Notes under the pieces: model-generated
Databases searched by the model: none
What the model was told of the DNA's origin: nothing
Seen by the model: the letters and a program-made list of their open reading frames with translations, nothing else
In this document: piece by piece, positions 29,471 to 38,380 of the stretch
How positions within the stretch are numbered: position 1 is the stretch's first letter
Layout of the letters: each line of letters begins with the position of its first letter
Made by a program: the position numbers and the translations under genes
Origin: Lysobacter stagni
GTDB taxonomy: Bacteria > Pseudomonadota > Gammaproteobacteria > Xanthomonadales > Xanthomonadaceae
Assembly (NCBI RefSeq): GCF_030053425.1
Contig: NZ_JASGBI010000001.1
Span: forward strand, 1,000,001 to 1,064,000
Direction: 5' to 3'
Length of the DNA stretch: 64,000 bases

Positions 29471-30370
29471 TTATGACTCGTCCTGCGCGTGCGGCTCGCC
29501 GGCCAGCCAGGCATGCGCGTCCGGCAGCGGCGCCTCGCCGTGGCGGCCGAGCGCGAGGAAGTCGAACAGCTTCGGATCGCTCAGCTGCGAGGGGCGGACG
29601 TCGCCCAGCGCACGCGCGATGGTCTCGATGCGGCCGGGCGTTTCGCGCTCCCACGCGTCCATCATCTTCTTCACCTGCTTGCGCTGCAGGTTCTCCTGCG
29701 AGCCGCACAGGTTGCACGGAATGATGGGGAACTCCTTCGCCTGCGCATAGGCGGCGATGTCGTCCTCGCGCACGTAGGCGAGCGGACGGATCACGACGTG
29801 CTTGCCGTCGTCGCTGAGCAGCTTGGGCGGCATGCCCGCGAGCTTGGCGTGGAAGAACAGGTTGAGGAAGAACGTGGCGACCAGGTCGTCGCGGTGGTGG
29901 CCCAGCGCGATCTTGGTGAAGCCGTTCTGCTCGGCATAGGTGTACAGCGCGCCGCGTCGCAGGCGCGAGCACAGCGAACACATGGTCTTGCCTTCGGGCA
30001 CCACGCGCGTCACCACCGAGTAGGTGTCCTGCTCGATGATGTGGTACGGGACGCCGATGGATTCCAGGTACCGCGGCAGCACGTGCTCGGGGAAATCCGG
30101 TTGTTTCTGGTCCAGGTTCACCGCGACCAGCTCGAACTTCACCGGCGCCTTCTGCTGCAGCTGCAGGAGGATGTCGAGCATCGTGTAGCTGTCCTTGCCA
30201 CCGGACAGGCACACCATCACTTTGTCGCCGTCCTCGATCATGCCGAAGTCGGCGATCGCGCGACCGACCTGGTGGCGCAATCGCTTGGCGAGCTTGTGGT
30301 TCTCGTGCGCACGGCGCTGCGACGCGCGCACGTGCGGCTGGGGTTCCAGAAGGGGCAGGACGGTGCTCAT
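29471..30370 (-). CDS. ttcA: tRNA 2-thiocytidine(32) synthetase TtcA
   Basis: ATP-dependent Fe-S enzyme of 299 residues that puts sulfur on cytidine 32 of some tRNAs. The PP-loop ATPase motif is [17 protein letters not shown] (SGGKDS at about residues 56-61). Two CxxC pairs, in [14 protein letters not shown] (about 131-134) and CNLCGSQ (about 222-225), coordinate the [4Fe-4S] cluster. The conserved GHHRDD motif is at about 158-163. Length and order match family members. The ATG at 30370 gives the standard start. It is divergent from the small YdcH-like gene. Confidence 0.96.
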   Translation of the reverse strand: MSTVLPLLEPQPHVRASQRRAHENHKLAKRLRHQVGRAIADFGMIEDGDKVMVCLSGGKDSYTMLDILLQLQQKAPVKFELVAVNLDQKQPDFPEHVLPRYLESIGVPYHIIEQDTYSVVTRVVPEGKTMCSLCSRLRRGALYTYAEQNGFTKIALGHHRDDLVATFFLNLFFHAKLAGMPPKLLSDDGKHVVIRPLAYVREDDIAAYAQAKEFPIIPCNLCGSQENLQRKQVKKMMDAWERETPGRIETIARALGDVRPSQLSDPKLFDFLALGRHGEAPLPDAHAWLAGEPHAQDES

Positions 30371-30435
30371 GGACCGGCCATTCTACCGGCCGCGCCGCGG
30401 TGACGCTGGGCGCGGGGGCGCGTTAAGCTTCGCGC

Positions 30436-30645
30436 ATGATCGAAAGCGACGATCCCGCGGTGCTCGCACGCAAGCTGGCCGAACTCCGGCTGGAGCACCG
30501 CGATCTGGACGCCGCCATCGATCGTCTGGCTGTGGCCGCCGACGCGGACGAGCTGACGGTCAAGCGCCTGAAGAAGCGCAGGTTGTGGCTGAAGGACTGC
30601 ATCGCGCGGCTGGAAAGCGCGCTGATTCCCGACGAACCCGCGTAG
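30436..30645 (+). CDS. YdcH-like (DUF465) coiled-coil protein
   Basis: A 69-residue helical protein that matches the YdcH/DUF465 family. It shows LEHRDLDAAIDRL (about residues 20-32) and LTVKRLKKRRLWLKDCIARLES (about 40-61), the paired helices with the conserved LKKxKLxLKD pattern. The function of this family is unknown. The stop is followed by a REP element that separates it from the convergent plsB. Confidence 0.85.
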   Translation: MIESDDPAVLARKLAELRLEHRDLDAAIDRLAVAADADELTVKRLKKRRLWLKDCIARLESALIPDEPA

Positions 30646-30664
30646 GGCGGAAGCGCCGCTGTTT

Positions 30665-30815
30665 CCCTTCTCCCTGCGGGAGAAGGTGCCCGAAGGGCGG
30701 ATGAGGGGAAACGGGGCGTCAAGCCTGGAACCGCAGTGCGGTGCTGCACTGCTGGTTCAGCCGCTTTCCCTACGACGCTCCTCACCCCAACCCCTCTCCC
30801 GTTGGGAGAGGGGCT
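30665..30815. repeat. REP-like element in the ydcH-plsB convergent gap
   Basis: CCTTCTCCC-TGC-GGGAGAAGG (30666-30686) and CCCCTCTCCC-GTT-GGGAGAGGGG (30791-30813) flank about 105 bp. Both belong to the REP type also seen at 19301-19425. The right-hand arm stops ten bases from the plsB stop codon, so it may act as 3'-end processing or termination signal for both convergent genes. Confidence 0.8.
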
Positions 30816-30822
30816 CCCAAGG

Positions 30823-33579
30823 TCACTCCGCCACGGTAGCCGGAGCCGGCTTCGCGCTCTCCGGGCTGATCTTCTCGATGGTGTGGCGCAGCTCGCGGCC
30901 GAGGATGAACTTGGCGTCCTTCGCCCACACGTCCAGGCGCGAGTCGAAAGCCAGCTTGCCGTTCTCATCCGGCCAGACCAGTTTCATCTCGCGCAGCTTC
31001 TGGATGAAGCCGCGGAACAGCGTCTTGTCGAAGAACTCCGGCGCCGCCGGCGCATACAACAGCGACAAACGCTGCGCGGCGAGCTGGCACAGGCTTTCCA
31101 GTTCGCCGGCGGTGAGCGTGCCCGGACCGTTCTTCACCAGCACCGAAATGGCGATGTAGTAGCGCTCGAAGGCCTGCTGCAGCGAATGGCCGATGGCGCG
31201 CAGGCGGAACACCTCGTCGGTCTGCCCCGCGTTGCGCGCGAGGATGCCGCCCTCGTCGTCGCTGATCCGCTCCAGCAGCCCTTCGCGGATGAACACCTCC
31301 ACGGTGCGCGTGAGGCGCTGGGCGAACTCGTCCTCGGTCCACGGCAGGAACAGCTCTTCCTGCAGGAACGGGTACACGCTGCGACCCAGGCGCAACACGC
31401 CGCCCAGGCTCATGCGGCGGTTGTTCTGGAAACAGCACGCGATCCACGACGCCGCGGTGAACAGGTGCAGCACGTTGTTGCGGAAATAGCTGAGCAGCAC
31501 CGCCTTGTCGCCGCTCACGCCCAGCACGTCGCCCAGCGGGTGCGAGGTGCGCGAGAGCACGTTGATCTCCTCGCCGTGGGCGACGATCTCCTGCGGCGAA
31601 TGCGGCGTGACCGTCACGCGGTCCGAGTACGGCAGTTCGGCCAGCAGCGACTTGCTCAGCGCGATCTGCGTCAGCAGGTCGGACTCGCCCATCGCGTGCT
31701 TGGGCGTGGACAGCAGCGCCAGCGCGAGCAGGTTGATCGGATTGACGTCGGCGGCGCGGTTGACGTTGACCTGGATCTGGTGCGCCAGGGAGTCGACGGT
31801 ATTGGAGAACCACGCCGGCTTCTCTTCCTCGCCCACCGGCTGGCCGTCCCAGTCCGGCGCATGCTGGCCGAGCACGTCGTTGAGGCGGATGGGCTCGCCG
31901 AAGTTCACCACCACCTGGCCGTAGTTGCTGCGCAGCACCTTGGGGATGCCCATCATCAGCTGCCAGATCGATTCCTTCTCCTTGGGCTTGCCGGAGAGTT
32001 CGTCCAGGTAGCTGTTGCCCTCCATCAGCTTCTCGTAGCCGATGTACACCGGCTGGAACAGCACCGGACGCGTGGGCTGGCGCAGGAACGCGCGCAGCGT
32101 CATCGCCACCATGCCGCCCTTGGGCGGCAGCAGGCGGCCCGTGCGCGAACGGCCGCCTTCGACGAAGTACTCGATCGAATAGCCACCGGCGACCAGCTGC
32201 GCCACGTACTCGCTGAGCACCGCCGAATACAGCGCGCTGCCGCGGATGCTGCGACGGATGAAGAACGCGCCGCCCTTGCGCAGCAGCGTGCCGACCACCG
32301 GCAGGTTGAGGTTGATGCCGGCCACGATGTGCGGCGGCACGATGCCGCGCGTGTACAGCAGGTAGCTCAGCAGCAGGTAGTCCATGTGGCTGCGGTGGCA
32401 GGGCACGTAGACCACTTCATAGCCGGGCGCGTCTTCCTTGAGCTTGTCCAGGTGGTGGACCAGCACACCGCGGTAGATGCGGTTCCACACCGGCGTCAGC
32501 AGGAAGCTGACCGAACGCACGACCGGGTGCGAATAGTCGGCGGCGATCTCGTACGCAAAGGCGTGCGCCTTCTTCCAGGCATCGGCGAGCGAGCTCTTGT
32601 CGCGGCCAGCCTGGTCGGCGATGGCTTCCTTCACGGTCGGCGCGGTCAGCACCTGGTCCACGAGCAGGCGTCGCGTCGACAGGTCCGGGCCGATCACCGC
32701 CGCTCGGATGCGGCGGAAATGCGTGCGCAGCACGCGCGAAAGCTTGCGCACCGTGCGTTCGGCCGGCAGGCCTTCGTCGACGATCGAGCGCAGGCCCACC
32801 GGCGGCGCGAAGCGCACCAGCGTGTCGCGACCGTTCAATGCGATGGCGAGCAGGCGACGGAAGCGGCCGACCAGCGTCCAGTTCTCCGAGAACAGCACCG
32901 AGAACCAGCCGCTGCTCTTGTCCGGCGCGCGGCCGACGAAGATCGACACCGGCACCAGCTGCACGTCCAGCGAGGGGTCCTCGCGGTGCGCTTCGAGCAG
33001 GCGTGCCAGTGACCCCGAGTGGCTCTTCGGCGATGCCGGGGCCGTGCCCAGCGACTGCTGCAACTGGGCCAGCGTGTTGACGTTGCGGCGCGACAGCGCG
33101 AGGTAGGCGCGCTTGCGTCGCAGCGGATCGCCCGGCAGCGGTTGCAGCGGCGACGGCAGGCCGGCCTCGCGGCAGGCGCGCTCGAGGATCAGCGCATTGC
33201 TCAGGCCGTAGTCCTCGAGCACATAGCAGACCGGGCGGCCGGTCCATTCCTCGGGGATCTCGGCCGCGGGATTGCGCGGTTCGATGGTCAGCTGCACCCA
33301 CGGGGCCATCAACCGGCCCAGCAGCTTGGCCCACCACGGGCGACGCGGTTCGCCGGCACGACGCGGGCCGCGACGGCCGCGGTCGGCATCGGTGGGGCTG
33401 GCGATCGGCAGTTCGGTCTGGGCCGGGTCGACGGCCGGACGCGCAGCGTCCTCGGCCACCGGTCCGGCGGTCGGTTCGCCGGCGTCACCGTCGGTGCGCT
33501 CGGTCGTGGAGGGGGCGGCCGTGGCGTCCTTGTCGGCTTCCGGGAAAGGCAGAGGGGTCTGTTTCGGCATCGCGGGCAT
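30823..33579 (-). CDS. plsB: Glycerol-3-phosphate 1-O-acyltransferase PlsB
   Basis: Inner-membrane enzyme of 918 residues that acylates sn-glycerol-3-phosphate at position 1, the first step of phospholipid synthesis. The four acyltransferase blocks are intact: CHRSHMDYLLLSYLLY (HX4D, about residue 395), GGAFFIRRSIRG (II), FVEGGRSRTGRLLPPKGGM (III, about 466-484) and PVLFQPVYIGYEK (IV). It is about 110 residues longer than E. coli PlsB, mostly through an acidic/Pro-rich N-terminal region. The start at 33579 has an AAAGG Shine-Dalgarno five bases upstream. The gene is convergent with the YdcH-like gene. Confidence 0.95.
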   Translation of the reverse strand: MPAMPKQTPLPFPEADKDATAAPSTTERTDGDAGEPTAGPVAEDAARPAVDPAQTELPIASPTDADRGRRGPRRAGEPRRPWWAKLLGRLMAPWVQLTIEPRNPAAEIPEEWTGRPVCYVLEDYGLSNALILERACREAGLPSPLQPLPGDPLRRKRAYLALSRRNVNTLAQLQQSLGTAPASPKSHSGSLARLLEAHREDPSLDVQLVPVSIFVGRAPDKSSGWFSVLFSENWTLVGRFRRLLAIALNGRDTLVRFAPPVGLRSIVDEGLPAERTVRKLSRVLRTHFRRIRAAVIGPDLSTRRLLVDQVLTAPTVKEAIADQAGRDKSSLADAWKKAHAFAYEIAADYSHPVVRSVSFLLTPVWNRIYRGVLVHHLDKLKEDAPGYEVVYVPCHRSHMDYLLLSYLLYTRGIVPPHIVAGINLNLPVVGTLLRKGGAFFIRRSIRGSALYSAVLSEYVAQLVAGGYSIEYFVEGGRSRTGRLLPPKGGMVAMTLRAFLRQPTRPVLFQPVYIGYEKLMEGNSYLDELSGKPKEKESIWQLMMGIPKVLRSNYGQVVVNFGEPIRLNDVLGQHAPDWDGQPVGEEEKPAWFSNTVDSLAHQIQVNVNRAADVNPINLLALALLSTPKHAMGESDLLTQIALSKSLLAELPYSDRVTVTPHSPQEIVAHGEEINVLSRTSHPLGDVLGVSGDKAVLLSYFRNNVLHLFTAASWIACCFQNNRRMSLGGVLRLGRSVYPFLQEELFLPWTEDEFAQRLTRTVEVFIREGLLERISDDEGGILARNAGQTDEVFRLRAIGHSLQQAFERYYIAISVLVKNGPGTLTAGELESLCQLAAQRLSLLYAPAAPEFFDKTLFRGFIQKLREMKLVWPDENGKLAFDSRLDVWAKDAKFILGRELRHTIEKISPESAKPAPATVAE

Positions 33580-33605
33580 TATGCCTTTCGCGGCTGTAAC
33601 CGCGT

Positions 33606-34508
33606 TCAGCCCGCCGGGGCGCCCGTCGGCGCGGCGGCTGTGGCCGCCGGACGGTCGGCTTCGGCGCGCGCATGGCGCAGGGCGTCGGTGAGGTACCAGT
33701 GGCCGTCGATCCGTTCGACCGCGAGCTCTGCGGTGATGGCCTGTCCGGCCAGGGTGTACGTCAGGCGCACGCGGGCGTGGTCGCCGTCGCGCTCGATCAG
33801 GCTCTTCCGTGCGGTGCCCAGGTCGGCATCAAGATCGAGCGCGTAGGTCCGCAGGACCTGCTTGAAGCGTTCGAAGAAGGGACCCAGCCGTTCCAGGCTG
33901 CGTTCCATCCCGAGGTCGCGGAAGCGTTGCGGGCCGCCCGCCAGCCCGGTCTGCCGGGCCGCTGCGGTCAGCATCGGGATGGTCTGGCGCGCGCGTTGCA
34001 GGTCGCCCAGAGGTGCGCGCTGGCCCCAACGGCTGACCGCACCCACCAGTTGGATGTAATGCGCGCGCTCGTCCGGGCTGTAGTCGCCTTCGTTGCGCAG
34101 ATATTGGGTGGCGAACAGCCCCAGCGTGGCCGCAGCGGAGCGGAGCTCGGCGCTCGCGCCGGAAAATTGGCGTCGGTAAACCGCCAGCAGCCGGCGATCG
34201 GCATCCGGAGCGGCCAGGGCATCTAGGAACGCCGGCAGCCGGTCGTCCAGGGGCAGTTCGGTCAGCGGCCAGCGCGTGCGGCCTTCCGCCCAGGCCACGT
34301 CCAGCCGGGCGTGCAGGTCCGGCGGGACGGCATGGCGCGACCAGGCCACCAGGTCGTTGTGGCGCAGATCGCGGATCAGCTGGTCGACCGCCAGCGTCGG
34401 TTCGGTCGGCGTCGGTTCGATCACCGGCGCAGGCGCGCGCTGGCAACCGGCAGCCACAAGGGCGGCCGCCAGCGTCAACGCAGCAGTGGCGCGGGCAATC
34501 GGATGCAT
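33606..34508 (-). CDS. Helical lipoprotein of unknown function
   Basis: A 300-residue exported protein with a signal peptide MHPIARATAALTLAAALVAAGC and a Cys in the lipobox position. The mature part is mostly helical with an Arg-rich central section (SAELRSAAATLGLFATQYLRN, about residues 116-136) and a C-terminal beta region that resembles a small NTF2-like unit (LIERDGDHARVRLTYTLAGQ and ERIDGHWYLTDAL, about 238-275). I do not recognise the family. It is transcribed towards plsB, which ends up 27 bp downstream of its stop, and is divergent from the pilus operon. Confidence 0.8.
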   Translation of the reverse strand: MHPIARATAALTLAAALVAAGCQRAPAPVIEPTPTEPTLAVDQLIRDLRHNDLVAWSRHAVPPDLHARLDVAWAEGRTRWPLTELPLDDRLPAFLDALAAPDADRRLLAVYRRQFSGASAELRSAAATLGLFATQYLRNEGDYSPDERAHYIQLVGAVSRWGQRAPLGDLQRARQTIPMLTAAARQTGLAGGPQRFRDLGMERSLERLGPFFERFKQVLRTYALDLDADLGTARKSLIERDGDHARVRLTYTLAGQAITAELAVERIDGHWYLTDALRHARAEADRPAATAAAPTGAPAG

Positions 34509-34615
34509 GGGTGTGCGGCTCCCCCCAAGTCGCTGCCGGCATCTTGGCGGCCGACCGGGGGTGGAGCAAGCCAAGGTAGTCGCGGATTGGAAAACCCGCC
34601 GGAATATCGGCACGA

Positions 34616-34675
34616 CGTCACTGAACTTAAGGTCAAAAAGTGACGCGATTGGGCCTAACCGACACTCAGAGTCGG
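34616..34675 (+). promoter_or_regulatory. Two inverted repeats upstream of the pilus sigma-54 promoter
   Basis: CGTCACT (34616-34622) with AGTGACG (34639-34645), 16 bases apart, and CCGAC (34659-34663) with GTCGG (34671-34675), 7 bases apart. They lie about 110-170 bp upstream of the predicted start at about 34786, the usual distance for an enhancer-binding activator of sigma-54. The gap 34509-34837 holds no gene. Confidence 0.45.
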
Positions 34676-34759
34676 AAACTGTGATCGAAATCTCGTTCAG
34701 CTTTGCGAAAACAGGCCCTTCACGCGCGCCTCACGAGCTCTGAACGGTTCTGCGACGGC

Positions 34760-34774
34760 TGGCACGGTTTCTGC
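34760..34774 (+). promoter_or_regulatory. Sigma-54 (-24/-12) promoter of the pilus operon
   Basis: TGGCACGGTTTCTGC: TGGCAC, five bases, CTGC. This is a strong match to the sigma-54 consensus with correct spacing, 64 bp before the first pilin gene. It shares 14 of 15 bases with the element at 6078-6093. No good sigma-70 -35/-10 pair is seen in this gap. Confidence 0.7.
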
Positions 34775-34837
34775 TTTCTACGCAGGGACCCCCGGCATTG
34801 CGCCGGTTGCACAGCGCCAACCGCGCGGAGAAAACCC

Positions 34838-35329
34838 ATGAAGCTCCTGAACACCGCCCTTGCCCTCGCCCTGTTTGCCGCCGCCCCGGCGGCGATGGCC
34901 GGCACCGCCACCGCCAACTTCCAGGTCTCGATCAAGCTGGACAACAGCTGCTCGATCGCCACCAACCCGCTGAACTTCAACACCCAGACCACGCTGGCCA
35001 GCAACGTCGACGCGCAGACCACCCTGACGGTCACCTGCGTCTCGGCCGGTCCGTACACCGTGGGCATCAGCGCCGGCGGCGGTACGGGCGCCACGTTCGC
35101 CAGCCGCAAGATGAAGCACGCCACCCTGACCGACACCATCAACTACTCGCTGTACGCCGAAACCGGCCGCACGAACGTGATCGGCGACGGCACCTCGGGT
35201 AACGTCACGCTGTCGGGTTCGGCCGCCGGTGCCACCGCCTTCACCATCTACGGCCGCGTGTTCGGCTCGCAGAACCCGAAGGCGACCGGTGACTACTCCG
35301 ACACCGTCACCGCCACGGTCTCGTTCTGA
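34838..35329 (+). CDS. Spore-coat-U-domain major pilin of an archaic chaperone-usher pilus
   Basis: A 163-residue exported fimbrial subunit. A signal peptide (MKLLNTALALALFAAAPAAMAG) precedes the spore coat U (SCPU) domain, with VSIKLDNSCSIAT (about residues 30-42; conserved Cys) and the terminal GDYSDTVTATVSF (C-terminal beta strand used in donor-strand complementation). The second Cys in VTCVSAGPY (about 68) fits the conserved disulfide. This is the Csu/sigma-clade pilin type. The ATG at 34838 has a GGAG ribosome-binding site. It is the first gene in the operon behind the sigma-54 promoter; the chaperone ATG overlaps its TGA (TGATG). Confidence 0.9.
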   Translation: MKLLNTALALALFAAAPAAMAGTATANFQVSIKLDNSCSIATNPLNFNTQTTLASNVDAQTTLTVTCVSAGPYTVGISAGGGTGATFASRKMKHATLTDTINYSLYAETGRTNVIGDGTSGNVTLSGSAAGATAFTIYGRVFGSQNPKATGDYSDTVTATVSF

Positions 35330-36045
35330 TGATCCTGCGCCGCACCCTGGTTGCCGGACTGGCCATCCTCGCCCTGACGGGCGGGGTCGCGCAGGCGCGC
35401 GGCCAGTTGCAGGCCCGCCAGACCAGCGTTGACCTGATGCCCGGCAATCGCGGCGGCAGGCTCATGCTCGGCAACGCCGGCGACAGCCCGGTGGCGGCGC
35501 AGATCCGTGTGTACCGTTGGACCCAGGACGGCAATGACGACGTCCTGGTGCCGAGCAACGATCTGACGGTCAGCCCGCCGGTGGTGGAAATCGCCGGTGG
35601 CGCGGACCAGCTGGTCCGGCTCGTGCGCAATTCCGATGCCGCTCCGCAGCGCGAAGAAACCTATCGCGTGGTCGTCGATGAGCTCCCGGGTGATCCGGCC
35701 GCTCAGCAGGGCAGCGCCGTCACCGTGCGCATGCGCTATCTCATTCCGGTGTTCGTGCGCGCAGTGGATCCCGCCCCGGCGGCGCTCGAATGCCACCTCG
35801 GTGCGGCCGAACTGGCCTGCAGCAACCGCGGCGGCGTCGCGGCCCAGCTCGGCGCCAGTCGCCTGCTGTCGGCCGACGGCCGCAGCGTCCAGATCACCGA
35901 CGGTCTGCTGGGCTATGTGCTGTCAGGCAGTTCCCGCCGCTTTCCGCTCGACGCCGACAAGCTTGGCCCGGCGGCTCAGTGGAAGCAGCTCGAGGTCCGG
36001 CTGAACGGTCAGCCGGCGACGATTGCACTGTCGGCAGCGCCCTAA
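35329..36045 (+). CDS. Periplasmic pilus chaperone (CsuC-like)
   Basis: A 238-residue PapD-type chaperone of the archaic/sigma class. The signal peptide MILRRTLVAGLAILALTGGVAQA precedes two immunoglobulin-like domains: QLQARQTSVDLMPGNRGGRL... (first strand) and the conserved edge-strand region VTVRMRYLIPVFVR (about residues 127-140), where donor-strand residues lie. Archaic chaperones differ from classical FimC/PapD by lacking the usual disulfide and by a long edge strand, and the sequence fits this. It overlaps the pilin stop and the usher start, so it is translated in a coupled operon. Confidence 0.88.
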   Translation: MILRRTLVAGLAILALTGGVAQARGQLQARQTSVDLMPGNRGGRLMLGNAGDSPVAAQIRVYRWTQDGNDDVLVPSNDLTVSPPVVEIAGGADQLVRLVRNSDAAPQREETYRVVVDELPGDPAAQQGSAVTVRMRYLIPVFVRAVDPAPAALECHLGAAELACSNRGGVAAQLGASRLLSADGRSVQITDGLLGYVLSGSSRRFPLDADKLGPAAQWKQLEVRLNGQPATIALSAAP

Positions 36046-38380
36046 GGTCCGTCGCCTCGCGTATGCCCTGTCGGCCGCGATGTTCGTGGCCGTGGTGGGG
36101 CAGGCGCACGCGGCCATCGGCCTGAGCCCGGGCGACGAGAAGCTCTCGGCCGACCAGCAGCGCGCGCTGCTGGCGGCGCCGCAATCGCTGTACCTGGACA
36201 TCGTCATGGATGGCCAGATCGTCCGTCCGCTGGTGCGCTTCGAGCGCTCCGGCGGAAACCTGTCGGTGGACGCCGCCGACCTGGACGCGATCGGCCTGCT
36301 GCTGCCGGCCGACGTGACCGCCGATCCGACCGGCCGCATCGCGCTCGACGCCATCGACGGCCTGTCCTACGCCTACGACGCGGCGCTGCAGCAGGTGGTG
36401 CTGGTGCCCGCGCCGGGCCTGCGTCGCGCCAACCAGATCGGCTACCGCTCGCCGACGCCGATCACCGTCAATCGGGACCAGGGCCTGGTGCTCGACTGGG
36501 ACGCCTACACGCGCCGCTACGAAGACAGCCATACCGAATCGGTGGGCACGTCGCTGCGCTGGTTCGGCCGTTTCGGCAGCCTGCAGAACACCGGCGTCAG
36601 CCGCACCGGCGACCAGGACAACGGTTACCTGCGCCTGGACTCGCGCTGGATGATTTCCGATCCCCAGAACATGTGGACCTGGACCGCCGGCGACCTGATT
36701 TCCGGCGGCCTGTCGTGGAGCCGCCCGGTGCGCATGGGCGGTGTGCAATGGCGGCGCAACTTCAGCGTGCGCCCGGACCTCATCATCTATCCGATGCCGC
36801 AGTTCGCCGCCGACGCCACGGTGCCGTCGTCGGTGGACCTGTACATCAACAACGTCCGCCAGTTCAGCACGCAGGTCGATCCGGGCCCGTTCGTGCTCAG
36901 CGACTTCCCGCGCCTGGCCGGCGCCGGCCAGGCCACGGTCGTGGTGACCGACGCGCTCGGCCGCACCACGCAGACGGTGGTGCCGCTGTACGTGGACTAC
37001 CAGCGCCTGGCGCGCGGGCTCAACGACTTCTCGTTCGAAGCCGGTGCGCTGCGTCGCAACTACGGCCTGCGCTCGAACGACTACAGCGATCACATCGCCG
37101 CCAGTGGCAGCTGGCGCCGCGGCCTCACCGACAACCTGACCGGCGAAATGCACGGCGAGTACGGCGACGACCTCACCCAGGGTGGCGTCGGCATGGCGTG
37201 GTCGCCGATGGGCCGGTTCGGTGTGTTCTCGGCCAACTACGCCTACAGCGGCGGTCTGGCCGGTGGCGAGCAGTACGGCGGCGGCTACCAGTGGTTCGGC
37301 CAGCGCGTGGGTTTCGACCTCTACGCGCAACGCGCCAGCCGCGGCTACCGCGACCTGGGTTCGATCGACGACGGCAGCCTGCCGTTGCTGCGGCAGGACC
37401 GCGCGTCCGCGTGGCTCTCGATTCCGCGCGGCTCGATCTCGCTGTCGTGGATCCGCTACGAGGACCGCAACCCGGAAAACCCGGGCAGCCGCACGATCGG
37501 TTTCGGTTTCAACCAGAGTTACCGCGCGTTCTCGTGGACCATCAGCGCGTTCGACGACGATCGCTCCGGTCGCGGCGCGTCGCTTTCGCTGAGCATTCCG
37601 CTGGGCGACCTGGACGCTTCGCTCTCGGTCGATCGCCAGGGCGGCGAGACCGATGCGATCGCCGCGCTGCGCAAGCCGCTGCCCTACGGCGGTGGCCTGG
37701 GTTGGGAAGTGCAGGCGCGCGACAACGGCGACGGCGTGCTTGGCGCCGGCTGGCGCGCGCGCTCGGGCGATGTGTGGGGCGGCCTCGATCACGTGGGCAA
37801 CGAAACCGGCGCCTTCGCGCAGGCCAACGGCAGCGTGGTGTGGATGGGCGGCTCGGTGTTCACCAGTCGCACGATTCCCGATTCGTTCGCCGTGGTTTCG
37901 ACGAACGGCGTGGCCGATGTGCCGATCCTCTACGAGAACCGCGTCGCCGGACGCACCAACAGCCACGGCTACCTGCTGCTGCCGGAACTGCGTGGCTGGC
38001 AGCGCAACCGCGTTGCGATCGACCCGGATGGCCTGCCGTCCTCGATGGAAGTGCCTTCGGTCGAGCGCCTGGTGACGCCGCCGGACCGCAGCGGCGTGCA
38101 CGTGCCGTTCGCGATCCGCCAGGTGCGTACCGCCACGATCACGCTGCGCGACGCCAACGGGCAGCCGGTGGAGGCCGGCATGCGCGTGGTGCGTGCCGAT
38201 GGGCGTGAAGCCATCGTCGCCTTCGATGGCGCACTGTGGCTCGACAATTACACCGACGGTGAAACGCTGCGCTGGACCCGTGCCGGCGTGGATTGCAGCA
38301 CCGCCGCGCCGGCCATGGCGCGCGCCGCGGAGCCGGGTGCCACCGCGCCCGCGCAATGCCGAACGAAGGAGCAACCCTGA
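36023..38380 (+). CDS. Outer-membrane usher protein (CsuD-like)
   Basis: The 785-residue outer-membrane assembly platform that secretes and polymerises pilin subunits delivered by the chaperone. The signal peptide (RRLAYALSAAMFVAVVGQAHA) precedes the N-terminal chaperone-binding domain and a 24-strand barrel. The plug motif and strand patterns LIIYPMPQFAADATVPSSVD (about residues 254-273), VDLYINNVRQFSTQVDPGPF and the C-terminal domains VPILYENRVAGRTNSHGYLLLP (about 633) match the usher family. There is no ATG in front of the signal peptide: TTG at 36023 fits, giving a 23-bp overlap with the chaperone. Size is in the sigma-clade range. Confidence 0.9.
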   Translation: MHCRQRPKVRRLAYALSAAMFVAVVGQAHAAIGLSPGDEKLSADQQRALLAAPQSLYLDIVMDGQIVRPLVRFERSGGNLSVDAADLDAIGLLLPADVTADPTGRIALDAIDGLSYAYDAALQQVVLVPAPGLRRANQIGYRSPTPITVNRDQGLVLDWDAYTRRYEDSHTESVGTSLRWFGRFGSLQNTGVSRTGDQDNGYLRLDSRWMISDPQNMWTWTAGDLISGGLSWSRPVRMGGVQWRRNFSVRPDLIIYPMPQFAADATVPSSVDLYINNVRQFSTQVDPGPFVLSDFPRLAGAGQATVVVTDALGRTTQTVVPLYVDYQRLARGLNDFSFEAGALRRNYGLRSNDYSDHIAASGSWRRGLTDNLTGEMHGEYGDDLTQGGVGMAWSPMGRFGVFSANYAYSGGLAGGEQYGGGYQWFGQRVGFDLYAQRASRGYRDLGSIDDGSLPLLRQDRASAWLSIPRGSISLSWIRYEDRNPENPGSRTIGFGFNQSYRAFSWTISAFDDDRSGRGASLSLSIPLGDLDASLSVDRQGGETDAIAALRKPLPYGGGLGWEVQARDNGDGVLGAGWRARSGDVWGGLDHVGNETGAFAQANGSVVWMGGSVFTSRTIPDSFAVVSTNGVADVPILYENRVAGRTNSHGYLLLPELRGWQRNRVAIDPDGLPSSMEVPSVERLVTPPDRSGVHVPFAIRQVRTATITLRDANGQPVEAGMRVVRADGREAIVAFDGALWLDNYTDGETLRWTRAGVDCSTAAPAMARAAEPGATAPAQCRTKEQP

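Noticed and set aside
31083..31100. TGGCAC inside plsB as a sigma-54 promoter
   Set aside because: No TGC at the -12 distance, and it lies within a coding region.
30736..33012. A long plus-strand open frame opposite plsB
   Set aside because: Antisense shadow of plsB with biased composition; it also begins inside a REP element.
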